From Gammaproteobacteria bacterium (GTDB lineage: Bacteria > Pseudomonadota > Gammaproteobacteria > Nitrococcales > Nitrococcaceae), in the NCBI GenBank assembly GCA_030433275.1, contig JAUILK010000001.1, positions 1 to 64,000 on the forward strand: DNA of 64,000 nucleotides, in the 5' to 3' direction. Of this stretch, positions 1 through 8,198 are shown in pieces. Position numbers and translations under genes: made by a program. Position 1 is the stretch's first letter; each line of letters opens with the position of its first letter. Under the pieces are notes generated by a model. That model had not been told where the DNA came from, made no database searches, and saw only the letters and a list, made by a program, of their open reading frames with translations.

Positions 1-46
1 CCTTGATCGCTTGCAGCCGCAGACTTTGGTGCGCTTCACGACTCAT
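1..46 (-). CDS. Possible 5' end of a gene cut by the window edge
   Basis: An ATG at 46 on the minus strand opens a frame of 15 codons (MSREAHQSLRLQAIK) that runs off the left edge. A purine-rich AAGGGG lies eight bases upstream of the ATG and could be its ribosome binding site. The gene would be co-directional with the cytochrome b gene on its right. Too little is visible to recognise a family, and it may be chance. Confidence 0.25.
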   Translation of the reverse strand, partial: MSREAHQSLRLQAIK

Positions 47-215
47 GCTCCGGGCCCCTTGGAGCGTTTGGGTGCAGTACTCCAAATACTATCAGACCAT
101 GGCAGAATTTACTAAAAGGTTAGTAACCAAGCTGGATAACAACACATGGGAGGCCACATGGGAATTCGGTGCCATCCGCGCCGACATGTGGAGCGCAAGG
201 ACGTAAAAGACAGCA

Positions 216-830
216 CTAATCAGGTGCCACTTGCCCGGTTGCTCCGGGACCCTCGCTTGCGGCTTCGCGTCGCTTGTAGCCATGAAACATGGACGCCATT
301 AGGTTTTCGCGATGGATCATGCTGCCCAATACAACACCGAAGGTATGCACGATAACCAGCGCCAGGGTCAGGTTGGCGAATAGCTCGTGGACTTCCTCAA
401 GGGGGTCTTCGAGGGCTTCGGATTTGGCTATCCAGCCTGCCAAAGGGCCTGCGCCCTCATCGGCGGCATACAAGACGATGCCTGACAAGGTTGCCAATAA
501 CAGAAAGACAAGAATAGCGAAGATCATAGCCGCCCCCGCTGGATTGTGACCGAGGTAACGGCGCGCCCGCCCCGTGATTTCTTCCCACAAATAGTGCAAG
601 GCTGCCGGTGGTGTGGTGACGAAGTTTGAAAAGCGAGCGTAGCGAGTGCCGATGAAACCCCAGATAACGCGCAGCACAACGAGACCCAGAACTAGATAAC
701 CTGCCCAAGTGTGCAGCCACAAGAACCCGTCCTCGGTAATAAAGTAGGCAGTGAAAAAGGCAGCGACCAGCATCCAGTGAAAAATACGTACCACTGGATC
801 CCATACTTTGATTTGCCCTTCGTGCGACAT
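216..830 (-). CDS. Cytochrome b561-family membrane protein
   Basis: A 204-residue integral membrane protein of the prokaryotic cytochrome b561 / Ni-Fe hydrogenase b-subunit family. These di-heme proteins pass electrons between quinone or soluble cytochromes and a partner enzyme in the inner membrane. It begins with the family hallmark (KVWDPVVRIFHWMLVAAFF), where the His is a likely heme ligand. Further histidines sit in WLHTWAGY, EVHELFANL and VIVHTFG. About four hydrophobic segments are visible, near residues 17-35, 40-60, 100-122 and 150-172. I take the ATG at 830 because AGAGGA precedes it at good spacing; the frame can be extended two codons to a TTG. No partner cytochrome or hydrogenase gene is visible, so the redox partner is unknown. 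Confidence 0.85.
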   Translation of the reverse strand: MSHEGQIKVWDPVVRIFHWMLVAAFFTAYFITEDGFLWLHTWAGYLVLGLVVLRVIWGFIGTRYARFSNFVTTPPAALHYLWEEITGRARRYLGHNPAGAAMIFAILVFLLLATLSGIVLYAADEGAGPLAGWIAKSEALEDPLEEVHELFANLTLALVIVHTFGVVLGSMIHRENLMASMFHGYKRREAASEGPGATGQVAPD

Positions 831-983
831 AGCCAATCCTCTTTGCCAGTGCTTTGGGTTAGCTTATCGGTTCCCATTAAGTTATGACTTGAAAGCATGA
901 GAAGGTTCTTTTCAGCTATCCTAAAATAAAGGGTGCAGTCAATAATGATGCGCGTTATGCATTTCCGCAGACATGCTTATTAA

Positions 984-1000
984 CCCGGCAAATAAATATA
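984..1000. repeat. 17-bp repeat, copy 1
   Basis: The sequence CCCGGCAAATAAATATA occurs here and again at 33915-33931 in the same orientation. Both copies are in gene-poor DNA with remnants, and both are preceded by a TTAT/TTAA-like context. They may be ends or internal parts of the same decayed mobile element. Flanking sequence diverges on both sides. Confidence 0.5.
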
Positions 1001-1106
1001 AGTCATCTGGCCAGGCCGCGTAACGGCTTTCGGGGTGCCTGAAATAAGTCTGTAAGCGGGCCGGCGTCTTTGCAGCATTTGCATGTGTGAATGGACCTGA
1101 TTTTTA

Positions 1107-1208
1107 AGCTCGCCACCGTCGCGCGCCGCCGAATACGCCCGCGACCTCGATAAAGCCAGCGAAGCCGCTGGATCTGCCTTTAAACAATCCGTGCTGGCCG
1201 GGCGGTAG
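1107..1208 (+). pseudogene. C-terminal coding remnant, family unknown
   Basis: A 33-codon frame ending in TAG at 1206-1208 translates to a helix-like tail (AAEYARDLDKASEAAGSAFK) that reads like the end of a real protein. There is no start codon, and the frame dissolves upstream. I do not recognise the family; it is probably what remains of a deleted gene. Confidence 0.25.
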
Positions 1209-1352
1209 GAAAAAGGCGAGGCATCCGTGCCCAGCCAGAGGTTTAGAGAGAGGATTCAGATAACCACACCCAGAAAACTAGCGCATTTCGCGCTGCGCGC
1301 TAGTGTCGAAAGTTACAGGGTTACGTGACGCGTAGCGCTCAAGCGCCGGATC

Positions 1353-1388
1353 GCACATAATATGCGGTTACCTAAAGGTTTTATGTGC
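1353..1388. repeat. Inverted repeat GCACATAA / TTATGTGC
   Basis: A perfect 8-bp inverted repeat with a 20-base spacer. It has no T-run, so it is not a terminator. With the neighbouring repeat at 1277-1304 it could be the end of an element or a recombinase or protein binding site. The function is unknown. Confidence 0.35.
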
Positions 1389-1621
1389 AGGGCGCGAAAC
1401 ATGATAGGCACCATTCATTGAATGGCAGATTCGCACATCCATCATCCAGGGCGGAAGGCTCGCAGCGCAGCGCGACGGCGCGCATTGATACTGTATTGAC
1501 ATGCGGATCGGATGACCTTCGTAAGATGGTAAGCAACCCAGATATGGCAGAAACTACGCTTTCTGTTGCCGAGGCTCTGGATTCCTACCCGCTCCCAGGA
1601 GAGCTGAAATCGAGCTTTTAG
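1385..1621 (+). CDS. Doubtful 78-residue open frame
   Basis: A small open frame with no recognised domain and no clear ribosome binding site. Its last third has ordinary protein-like composition (ending SYPLPGELKSSF), while the first half is Arg/Ser/His-rich and looks non-coding. It lies just upstream of an intrinsic terminator on the same strand, which slightly favours it being transcribed. It may be a remnant or a chance frame. Confidence 0.2.
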   Translation: MQGAKHDRHHSLNGRFAHPSSRAEGSQRSATARIDTVLTCGSDDLRKMVSNPDMAETTLSVAEALDSYPLPGELKSSF

Positions 1622-1704
1622 AATGCGTCAGAACCCGCATATGAGCTGTGCTTTCTGATGTCTTAGCTGTTCGAGTCAGCTAGCTAGCTGCTATACCACC
1701 ACAC

Positions 1705-1728
1705 AACCCGGCTTCGGCCGGGTTTTTT
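1705..1728 (+). terminator. Intrinsic terminator
   Basis: The stem AACCCGGC/GCCGGGTT with a short TTCG loop is followed by a run of T. It is a strong rho-independent terminator for plus-strand transcription, but no solid plus-strand gene lies upstream. It may end whatever once stood at 1385-1621. Confidence 0.75.
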
Positions 1729-1814
1729 ATGGACGGTGACAAATCCAAGAAGGTTACAAATTCGGTGACAAGCAATAAGTTACGGGCAAGACATTAATGT
1801 AACTTTTTGATTTA

Positions 1815-1890
1815 TGGAGCTGGCGAGAGGATTCGAACCCCCGACCGGCTGATTACAAATCAGCTGCTCTACCAACTGAGCTACGCCAGC
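1815..1890 (-). tRNA. tRNA-Thr (anticodon UGU)
   Basis: A 76-nt tRNA on the minus strand with CCA encoded at 1815-1817. The acceptor arm is GCTGGCG/CGCCAGC, the D arm contains AGCTCAGTTGGTAGAGC, and the T arm has GTTCGAATC. The anticodon stem GCTGA/TCAGC frames the loop TTTGTAA, giving anticodon UGU for threonine ACA/ACG codons. It lies downstream of coaX. In many gammaproteobacteria this tRNA-Thr begins a Thr-Tyr-Gly-Thr-tufB cluster near birA/coaX. Here the other tRNAs and tufB are absent. Confidence 0.95.
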
Positions 1891-2039
1891 TTGCTTGTCC
1901 TGCAGACTATCCCCCGTGCGCAGCGGGCAATCGTCAGTCCGCACTTAGAAAGTTTATCATAGCGCGGTGCGCCATTCGGCGGCCAATCCAGCGCCAGCGT
2001 AAAAAATGGACTGCTTGCGCACTTTGGAAACAATTGGCC

Positions 2040-2786
2040 TCAGCTGCCCTCCGCCGCAAGCATGGCGAGCCCCTCCAAGCCCAGGTGAGGCGCGTGCTCA
2101 AAGCGCTGAGTAAGCCAAGGGAGAAGCAATGCGGCATCTCCACCGGTCAACAACGGCTGAAGCGGCAAACCGCTGTGTTCCTTCAAACGATCGACCAAGC
2201 CGTCGATCAGCGCCGCGAGGCCGAGCAGAGTACCGCTGCGGATGCCGGTGGGGGTATCCGTTGCCAATGCCTCTATGCAACCGTCGCCGACCGCAGGGAG
2301 TTGGTGAGCGCGTTCAGTGAGCGAGCGCCGCATCGCCCCAAGCCCGGGTACGATGAGCCCACCCAAGTGGCGCCCTGCGCCGTCTACGGCATCCAGCGTC
2401 ACGGCGGTGCCACAATCGACTACACAGGCCGGCAACAAGCCCCGGTGCCGAGCCGCCACCATGGCCGTCCAACGGTCGGCACCCAATGCCGCCGGCTGCG
2501 GGTAGGCGATCTGAATCCCCCCCCCGGTGCGAGGGGTAACAAGCCACTGCGGATGACAAACCCAGTGTCGTTCGACCCACACACCGATTTCGCGGACGAT
2601 CTGCGGTGCGGCGACCGAAACGCCAAGCACACCGTCGCTCGGGGCTTGGAGTACAACCCAGCTCGCAAGCAACCCTGCCGGCACGACGCCCCCATGAGGG
2701 AGCGCAGCGACAGCGCCAACAAGCCGCCCGCCCTCGGCGCAGGCCCACTTGATCCGGCTATTGCCGATATCGAGCAGCAGCTTCAT
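2040..2786 (-). CDS. coaX: Type III pantothenate kinase
   Basis: CoaX phosphorylates pantothenate with ATP in the first committed step of coenzyme A synthesis, and is the feedback-insensitive alternative to CoaA. The 248 residues match the family length. The N-terminus MKLLLDIGNSRIKWA is the phosphate-1 motif of the ASKHA fold. Further motifs are the GADRW segment near residue 100 and the CVVDCGTAVTLDAVD segment near 120-130. The start overlaps the end of birA by four bases, so the two are translationally coupled, an arrangement common in gammaproteobacteria. The function is secure from the motifs. Confidence 0.95.
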   Translation of the reverse strand: MKLLLDIGNSRIKWACAEGGRLVGAVAALPHGGVVPAGLLASWVVLQAPSDGVLGVSVAAPQIVREIGVWVERHWVCHPQWLVTPRTGGGIQIAYPQPAALGADRWTAMVAARHRGLLPACVVDCGTAVTLDAVDGAGRHLGGLIVPGLGAMRRSLTERAHQLPAVGDGCIEALATDTPTGIRSGTLLGLAALIDGLVDRLKEHSGLPLQPLLTGGDAALLLPWLTQRFEHAPHLGLEGLAMLAAEGS

Positions 2787-3823
2787 TCGGTGAGCCTCAC
2801 CCGGATGTCGCCGCTGTAAAACCGCTGCTGACCGGCCGGCGTATCAAGCAGCAGAGCGCCTTCCCGGTCGATACCGGCCATGCGCCCGGTGACCAACCCG
2901 GAAGGCTGGTGAATGGTGATTTCACGGCCGTAGAGCACGTCGCGCCTCGGCCAGCGCTCGGCCAATATGCCGTCGAAATTTGCAGGGAAAGCATGGCAAG
3001 CGCGCACTAACGCATCTACCAGCGCCGCTGCCACCTGATTGCGGCCGGGCCGCCGAGTGCTGCCAATGATGTCCATGAGACCGGTGGCGGGCTGATCGCC
3101 CCCCCCTTCAAACGCAGGCGGGATTTGCCAATTGATGCCAACCCCAATAACCAACCGACACGTCCCGGTGGGATCGCCAGCGAGTTCGATGAGCACCCCC
3201 CCGAGCTTGCGCCCACCCCGGATCAGATCGTTCGGCCATTTGACACCGATGGCACCATAGCCGAGCGCCTCAAGGGTATCGGCAAGCGTTACCCCGACTA
3301 CCAGGGCCAGTGCGCCAGGGCCTGAAGGAAGATCGGTATAAACCCAGCGCAGCGACAGATAAAACCCGCCGCACCAAGCTGATTCCCAGCGCCGACCACG
3401 TCGGCCGCGGCCACAGCTCTGGTACTCGGCAAAAAGCACGCGCCGGTCGCTACGCGCCTCGCCAAGCAGCGCCGCATTAGTGGAATCAATCCTTTCCACG
3501 ACATCGAGCCGATCAAGCCGCGCTTGCACAACCGGATCCAGGTACGCGGCCATGACCTGCGCCGAAAGTGCCTCGATGGGATAGCGGCTGCGATAGCCGC
3601 GCCCGCGAACGGCATCGATCGCACCGCCCATTGCCCGCAGGCGCTGCATAGTCTTCCAAACCGCCGCCCGGCTCACGCCCAAAGTCCGCGCAATAACCTC
3701 GCCGGAGTGAAACCGCCCGTCGGCCAGCAGCTCGAAGAGCCGCACCTCTCGCCCCCCGGGCCGGCGCGTCGATACCTGCACGGCTGGTCCCTTACACTTC
3801 GGCGAAAAATGCGCTGAGCGCAC
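2783..3823 (-). CDS. birA: Biotin-protein ligase and biotin operon repressor
   Basis: BirA makes biotinyl-5'-AMP and transfers biotin to the carrier protein of acetyl-CoA carboxylase; the bifunctional type also represses biotin synthesis genes. The sequence shows an N-terminal winged-helix domain (RTLGVSRAAVWKTMQRLR), the catalytic GRGRRGR loop, KWPNDL and a C-terminal SH3-like segment. At 346 residues it is slightly longer than usual because the annotated start overlaps the end of the aminopeptidase gene by 32 bases; an internal GTG near VSTRRPG is a plausible alternative start. The presence of the DNA-binding domain means it can act as a regulator. It forms an operon with coaX and probably with the upstream peptidase gene. 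Confidence 0.95.
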   Translation of the reverse strand: MRSAHFSPKCKGPAVQVSTRRPGGREVRLFELLADGRFHSGEVIARTLGVSRAAVWKTMQRLRAMGGAIDAVRGRGYRSRYPIEALSAQVMAAYLDPVVQARLDRLDVVERIDSTNAALLGEARSDRRVLFAEYQSCGRGRRGRRWESAWCGGFYLSLRWVYTDLPSGPGALALVVGVTLADTLEALGYGAIGVKWPNDLIRGGRKLGGVLIELAGDPTGTCRLVIGVGINWQIPPAFEGGGDQPATGLMDIIGSTRRPGRNQVAAALVDALVRACHAFPANFDGILAERWPRRDVLYGREITIHQPSGLVTGRMAGIDREGALLLDTPAGQQRFYSGDIRVRLTE

Positions 3824-5099
3824 GGATCATATAGCCATGATCGAATGCGCCGGCGCTCTCGCGCACACTGTGCATAGACCACATCGGCGCACCGATGTCC
3901 ACAGTGCGCAGACCAAGGCGGGCGGCGCAGATCGGGCCTATGGTGCTGCCGCAGGGGAGGTTCGTGCGGTGGACATAGCGCTGCCAGGGCACGCCCGCTC
4001 GCTCGCAGAGTGCTTGAAAATAAGCATCGCCCACCGCATCGGTGGCGTAGCGTTGCTTGGCATTGAGCTTAATCACGGGGCCGGCATTCACCTGTGGGGC
4101 GTGCGCCTCGTCATAATGGGCCGGGAAGTTGGGATGATAAGCATGCGCCATATCCGCGCTGAGCAGCCAACCGCCGGCGAGCTCACGCTGCAACACGGCA
4201 GACTCGGCACCGAGCGCCACCCGCATAGCCTCCAGCGTATCGGGCAGGAAACGGCCGGCGGCCCCCTGGTAGCTCTCCGAGCCCACCTCTTCGTGATCAA
4301 AACAAGCGATCAGCGACACTCCGGCAGCGGGTTTCACCGCCATAATGGCTTCCAGGGCTGCATGGCAAGAAGCCAGATTATCGAGCCGAGCCGTGGCAAT
4401 GAACTCCTCGGCCGGACCAAAAAAGACACCGGGCTGCGTGTCCACCACGGCCAATTCCCAAGAGCGCAGGCTTTGCGGCGAGATATCCAGCCAGCCGGCA
4501 AGCTGCTGCCGAAACCGATCCTCCGTCGTCTCCGGCTCGGTTCCACTACACTCGAAGATCAGCGGCAGTTGCTCCTGCGGCTCAAAACGCAACCCTTCCT
4601 CGTTCACGCCGCGATTCATGTGGATCGCCAGATTGGGCAGACGCAGCAATGCGCCTGGGTACCGATAGAGCCGCTCTTCCAGACCCGCCCCGGTCCGCAC
4701 CAATATCCGCCCGGCAAGCGTCAGATCACGGTCGGAAAAGCTCGCGAGGATCGGTCCACCATAGATTTCCACGCCCAGCATGGCCATACCGCCGCGGGTG
4801 CTCGCGCCGGCCGGCTTGACTCGCAAACCGGGCGAATCCGTATGCGCCCCGATAATTCGCAGTCCCGTGCCCTGCAACGGACGCTCACCGAGGCGAAAAG
4901 CGATGACGGAGGAGCCGCCGCGGACAACGTAGTATCCTCTACCCGGGGCCAAATCCCAGGGTCGTGTCTCATCCAGCGCGACGAATCCGGCCGCGCTCAA
5001 AGCGGCGGCCAGCCGGGCGGCCGCATGCCATGGCGATGGGCTCTCATCGATGAATTCCAGCAAACGCCGCGCGGGGTCGCGTTCCTGCGGTGATTGCAT
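3792..5099 (-). CDS. apeB: M18-family aminopeptidase
   Basis: A cytosolic zinc aminopeptidase of family M18 (ApeB / aspartyl-aminopeptidase type), 435 residues, the normal length. It cleaves N-terminal residues from peptides as a large oligomer. Metal-binding and catalytic motifs are visible: HTDSP at 86-90, FDHEEVGS around 267-274, and a later conserved histidine in SMHSVRESAG. It overlaps the start of birA by 32 bases on the same strand, so the three genes apeB-birA-coaX may be cotranscribed. The exact substrate preference is not deducible from sequence. Confidence 0.92.
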   Translation of the reverse strand: MQSPQERDPARRLLEFIDESPSPWHAAARLAAALSAAGFVALDETRPWDLAPGRGYYVVRGGSSVIAFRLGERPLQGTGLRIIGAHTDSPGLRVKPAGASTRGGMAMLGVEIYGGPILASFSDRDLTLAGRILVRTGAGLEERLYRYPGALLRLPNLAIHMNRGVNEEGLRFEPQEQLPLIFECSGTEPETTEDRFRQQLAGWLDISPQSLRSWELAVVDTQPGVFFGPAEEFIATARLDNLASCHAALEAIMAVKPAAGVSLIACFDHEEVGSESYQGAAGRFLPDTLEAMRVALGAESAVLQRELAGGWLLSADMAHAYHPNFPAHYDEAHAPQVNAGPVIKLNAKQRYATDAVGDAYFQALCERAGVPWQRYVHRTNLPCGSTIGPICAARLGLRTVDIGAPMWSMHSVRESAGAFDHGYMIRALSAFFAEV

Positions 5100-5203
5100 T
5101 GCCGCTCCTGAACCTTACTCTCAATGCCATTACCAATTTGGCTCATACTAGCATTGATTGCGGCTCGACCATGGGTATGTGCTTTGCCTCGGCGTCCACC
5201 ACG

Positions 5204-5233
5204 AAAAAAGCCCAACTGCGGTTGGGCTTTTTT
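5204..5233. terminator. Bidirectional intrinsic terminator
   Basis: A symmetric hairpin, GCCCAAC/GTTGGGC with a TGCG loop, flanked by A6 on the left and T6 on the right, so it can terminate both strands. It stands 23 bases past the bfr stop codon and is the likely end of the bacterioferritin transcript. Confidence 0.85.
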
Positions 5234-5255
5234 CGTCCAGTCTGCACTGAACGTC

Positions 5256-5720
5256 TTACATCTTTGACTGTAAGTAATTTTCGAGCCCAACACGCTTAAT
5301 CAGGTCGAGCTGGGTCTCAAGCCAGTCGATGTGATCTTCCTCGCTCTCGAGGATGTCCTCAAACAGTTCGCGGCTGATGTAGTCCTGGGTCGATTCGCAA
5401 TGCGCGATGGCCTCGCGTAGCAACGGCACCGCATCCCGTTCGAGCTTGAGGTCGAGCTCCAACATCTCCTTCGGATTCTCACCGACCAACAGCTTGCCGA
5501 GATCCTGCAGGTTCGGCAGCCCTTCGAGGAACAGGATCCGTTCGATAAGCTTGTCGGCATGCTTCATCTCATCGATGGATTCGTGATACTCATGCTCGTT
5601 CAACTCGTCCAGGCCCCAGTTTTTATACATGCGGGCGTGCAGAAAATACTGATTGATGGCCGTCAACTCGTTGGTCAGCGCTTTGTTCAGATAATCGATA
5701 ACTTTCTTGTCACCTTGCAT
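5256..5720 (-). CDS. bfr: Bacterioferritin (heme-containing)
   Basis: A 154-residue iron-storage protein that forms a 24-mer shell and oxidises Fe(II) at a diiron centre. Ferroxidase ligands of the family are present, including Glu18, Glu51, His54 and the EDHIDWLE helix with Glu and His near 127-130. Met52 in SIDEMKHAD is the heme ligand of true bacterioferritins. The sequence is very close in pattern to E. coli Bfr. AGGAGA just upstream of the ATG is a good ribosome binding site. No adjacent bacterioferritin-associated ferredoxin gene is visible. The gene is monocistronic, ending at the hairpin at 5204-5233. Confidence 0.97.
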   Translation of the reverse strand: MQGDKKVIDYLNKALTNELTAINQYFLHARMYKNWGLDELNEHEYHESIDEMKHADKLIERILFLEGLPNLQDLGKLLVGENPKEMLELDLKLERDAVPLLREAIAHCESTQDYISRELFEDILESEEDHIDWLETQLDLIKRVGLENYLQSKM

Positions 5721-5903
5721 GGCCAGACTCTCCTTCTCAAGGGTTGTCTGTACAATAGGCGCTCTAAGCTCTTAGTTCAACAGTAACTTATTGATTTAAC
5801 TTGATAAGTATTCTTGTTTCGATACGCAGTGGCAAGTGCCTGACGTTACAATCGAGCCGTCTGAACGCGTCTTGATTCACCTGGGCAACGTCGGCTGGGC
5901 ACC

Positions 5904-5985
5904 ATCGGGATAGGGCCGGTCAGCATGTCTGACCGGCCCCTCCCACACCACCCGGCAAGCGGGCCCGCACCGGGTGGTTCGAGAA
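5904..5985 (-). other. Group II intron 3'-end remnant (domains V and VI)
   Basis: On the minus strand a 9-bp stem ACCACCCGG/CCGGGTGGT encloses a short GC-rich upper stem. A TGTGGGAGG linker follows, then an 11-bp hairpin GGGCCGGTCAG/CTGACCGGCCC and the tail CTATCCCGAT. This order matches domain V, linker, domain VI and 3' splice end of bacterial group II introns. A second, diverged copy of the pattern is at 27503-27576. The adjoining minus-strand sequence up to about 6200 is open in places but shows no reverse transcriptase motif. The intron body appears to be deleted. The call rests on pattern only. Confidence 0.5.
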
Positions 5986-6254
5986 GTTGAAGTTCATGCG
6001 AGACGAGGTAGACCCAGCGACCGAAGTAGGCGATGGGCATAAGGCGATTGAGCTCGTAACGGCTGGTGACCGCCACCCGACGCGCTTGCTCCGGGCAAGC
6101 GCCCAGAGTGAATTTGTCCATCGGCTCGCAGCTTCGATCCACGCCTCCTCTCCACGCTCAGTCACCTTCGCGCAGTTGCGCTTCACTTCGCTCGCTGTGA
6201 TCAACTCACGGCGGGACTTTCACACACAAGAGTGCGTCCGGTATGGGCGCACAT

Positions 6255-6282
6255 AAAAAAGCCCGAGCCGCAAGGCTCGGGC
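6255..6282 (-). terminator. Intrinsic terminator, possible small RNA 3' end
   Basis: On the minus strand the perfect 9-bp stem GCCCGAGCC/GGCTCGGGC with a short loop is followed by T6. No protein gene on this strand ends nearby, so the hairpin may terminate an untranslated RNA encoded roughly between 6285 and 6420. No known RNA family was recognised there. Confidence 0.7.
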
Positions 6283-6453
6283 TAAGCTCAGCTACTACTC
6301 GCAGCAACGGTTGCATCACTCCCATCCCGCCACACCGACGCTGTTGCGCGCCGACCATGACTATGGGGCAGGTTAACTGCGTCCGACCGGAGAAACCGCC
6401 TACCAATTCACAAATTTTGCAAACAAATCCAGAGCCGCACTAGATCTTGATGG

Positions 6454-6675
6454 CTAGGATTCATTACGCAAAACGCTGATACCAAGCTCAGTCAATTTGT
6501 CGGTTGCAACGTAGGCGAACAACCGCAACCCTAATCCATGCCACGACTTGACATTTTCCACCGACAACGAAACATTCCAAACAGAGCCAAGCTTACCTCG
6601 ATAGGCCTCGGCAATTTTATTCCCGGCGGCTGCATCACCGCCGGCAACGCAGTTGACAGAAATCAAGCATGGCAA
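6454..6675 (-). CDS. Doubtful 73-residue open frame
   Basis: An open frame from a TTG at 6675 with no convincing ribosome binding site, overlapping the first bases of glpK on the other strand. The translation (…[20 protein letters not shown]…) has protein-like composition, and its codon use is more AT-rich than the neighbours. It could be the end of a truncated gene. No domain is recognised. Confidence 0.25.
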   Translation of the reverse strand: MPCLISVNCVAGGDAAAGNKIAEAYRGKLGSVWNVSLSVENVKSWHGLGLRLFAYVATDKLTELGISVLRNES

Positions 6676-8198
6676 ACCGACCGGTCATTCTCGCCATAGA
6701 TCAAGGTACGACCAGTTCCCGAGCGATCGTCTTTGACACCGCGGGAGGCATCGTAGCCGCTGCGGCACAGGAAATCCCCCAACTCTACCCACAAACAGGC
6801 TGGGTGGAGCAACGCCCGGATGACATCTACCGCTCCACGGTGGCCGTCTGCCGGGAAGCTCTCGCCCAGGCCGAAACGAACGGCGTCGAAGTGCTCACCA
6901 TAGGCATCACCAATCAACGTGAGACCACGCTCGTCTGGGACCGACAGACCGGCCAACCCGTCTATAACGCCATCGTCTGGCAAGATCGACGCACAGCCGA
7001 GTATTGTGCCCGCCTAAGCACCCAAGGATACGAAGCAGATATCACTGCCCGTACGGGGCTGCTACTGGACCCCTACTTCTCGGCAACGAAACTCGCCTGG
7101 ATCCTTGCTCACGTCGAGGGAGCCCGTCAGCAGGCCGACATGGGCCGCCTGGCCTTCGGCACCGTCGATAGTTATCTATTGTGGCGCCTAAGCGGAGGGC
7201 GCGTGCATGCAACCGACGCCACCAACGCATCCCGCACCCTGCTGTTCAACATCCATACCCAGCAATGGGACGAGGAGCTGCTCGCGCTATTCCGGGTGCC
7301 ACCGCAACTGTTGCCTGAAGTGCGCGACTGCGCCGCCGAATTCGGCCAAACGGAACCGGCTCATTTCGGCCGCGCCTTACCCATTCAGGGCATCGCCGGC
7401 GATCAGCACGCCGCCATGGTGGGGCAAACCTGTTTGCGCCCCGGCATGGTCAAGAGCACATACGGCACGGGCTGCTTTATGCTGCTCAACACCGGTCCGC
7501 GACCGGCACCTTCACATAATCGCCTACTCACCACGCTCGCCTATCGCATCGGCGGCGAGCCGACCTATGCGCTGGAGGGCTCGATTTTTACTGCCGGTGC
7601 CGCAATCAAGTGGCTGCGCGACTCACTCGGACTGCTGCGCAACGCGGCCGAGAGCGAAGAGTATGCCCGGCGGCTGGAATCGAACAAAGGTGTTTATCTG
7701 GTGCCGGCCTTCTCCGGGCTGGGCGCCCCGCATTGGAATCCCCATGCGCGCGGCGCGCTGTTCGGGATCACCCACGATACGGGGCCGGCAGAAATCATCC
7801 GCGCGGCATTGGAATCGGTCTGCTACCAAACCCATGACCTCATGGTCGCCATGACGAACGATGCCGGCGACCCCCCGCGAGAGCTGCGGGTCGATGGCGG
7901 TATGACTGCCAATGCCTGGCTGCTGCAACGATTGGCGGACCTGGTGGGCCTAACGGTAACGCGTCCACGCGTGATCGAGACCACCGCCTTCGGCGCCGCC
8001 TATCTGGCGGGATTGCAGGCGGGCATATGGTCTTCCTTAGCCGAAATTTACCATCTCTGGCAGGCCGATAGCCGCTACCAGCCGGGCATCGACACGAGTG
8101 AACGCGAACGATGCCTGTTCGGTTGGGCACAGGCGCTGCGCCAAGTTTTGACCGCCAGACACAACGACCCCAGCTGCGGCAAGGATGCGCGTCATTAG
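6669..8198 (+). CDS. glpK: Glycerol kinase
   Basis: GlpK phosphorylates glycerol to sn-glycerol 3-phosphate in the cytosol, trapping glycerol for lipid synthesis or catabolism. The 509 residues are the usual length. The N-terminal phosphate-binding motif [15 protein letters not shown], the ITNQRETT segment and the C-terminal [11 protein letters not shown] motif of FGGY kinases are present. The gene overlaps the next one (MCE transporter permease) by 14 bases. This unusual neighbour suggests coupling of glycerol salvage to phospholipid transport, though that is inference. No glpF or glpD is visible in the window. The ribosome binding site before the ATG is weak. Confidence 0.96.
   Translation: MANRPVILAIDQGTTSSRAIVFDTAGGIVAAAAQEIPQLYPQTGWVEQRPDDIYRSTVAVCREALAQAETNGVEVLTIGITNQRETTLVWDRQTGQPVYNAIVWQDRRTAEYCARLSTQGYEADITARTGLLLDPYFSATKLAWILAHVEGARQQADMGRLAFGTVDSYLLWRLSGGRVHATDATNASRTLLFNIHTQQWDEELLALFRVPPQLLPEVRDCAAEFGQTEPAHFGRALPIQGIAGDQHAAMVGQTCLRPGMVKSTYGTGCFMLLNTGPRPAPSHNRLLTTLAYRIGGEPTYALEGSIFTAGAAIKWLRDSLGLLRNAAESEEYARRLESNKGVYLVPAFSGLGAPHWNPHARGALFGITHDTGPAEIIRAALESVCYQTHDLMVAMTNDAGDPPRELRVDGGMTANAWLLQRLADLVGLTVTRPRVIETTAFGAAYLAGLQAGIWSSLAEIYHLWQADSRYQPGIDTSERERCLFGWAQALRQVLTARHNDPSCGKDARH

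Larger units (their letters stand above)
831..1814. other. Gene-poor stretch with remnants and hairpins
   Basis: No convincing intact gene is visible between the cytochrome b gene and the tRNA. The stretch holds a short coding remnant (1107-1208), a copy of a 17-base repeat (984-1000) found again at 33915-33931, an 8-bp perfect inverted repeat ACTAGCGC/GCGCTAGT (1277-1304), another GCACATAA/TTATGTGC (1353-1388), a weak 78-codon frame (1385-1621) and a plus-strand terminator (1705-1728). It looks like decayed DNA beside a tRNA gene, a usual place for integration of mobile DNA. No integrase gene is visible. Confidence 0.5.

Noticed and set aside
3837-5093. Long plus-strand frame of 418 codons opposite the aminopeptidase
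   Set aside because: Antisense shadow of a well-supported M18 gene, without any domain.
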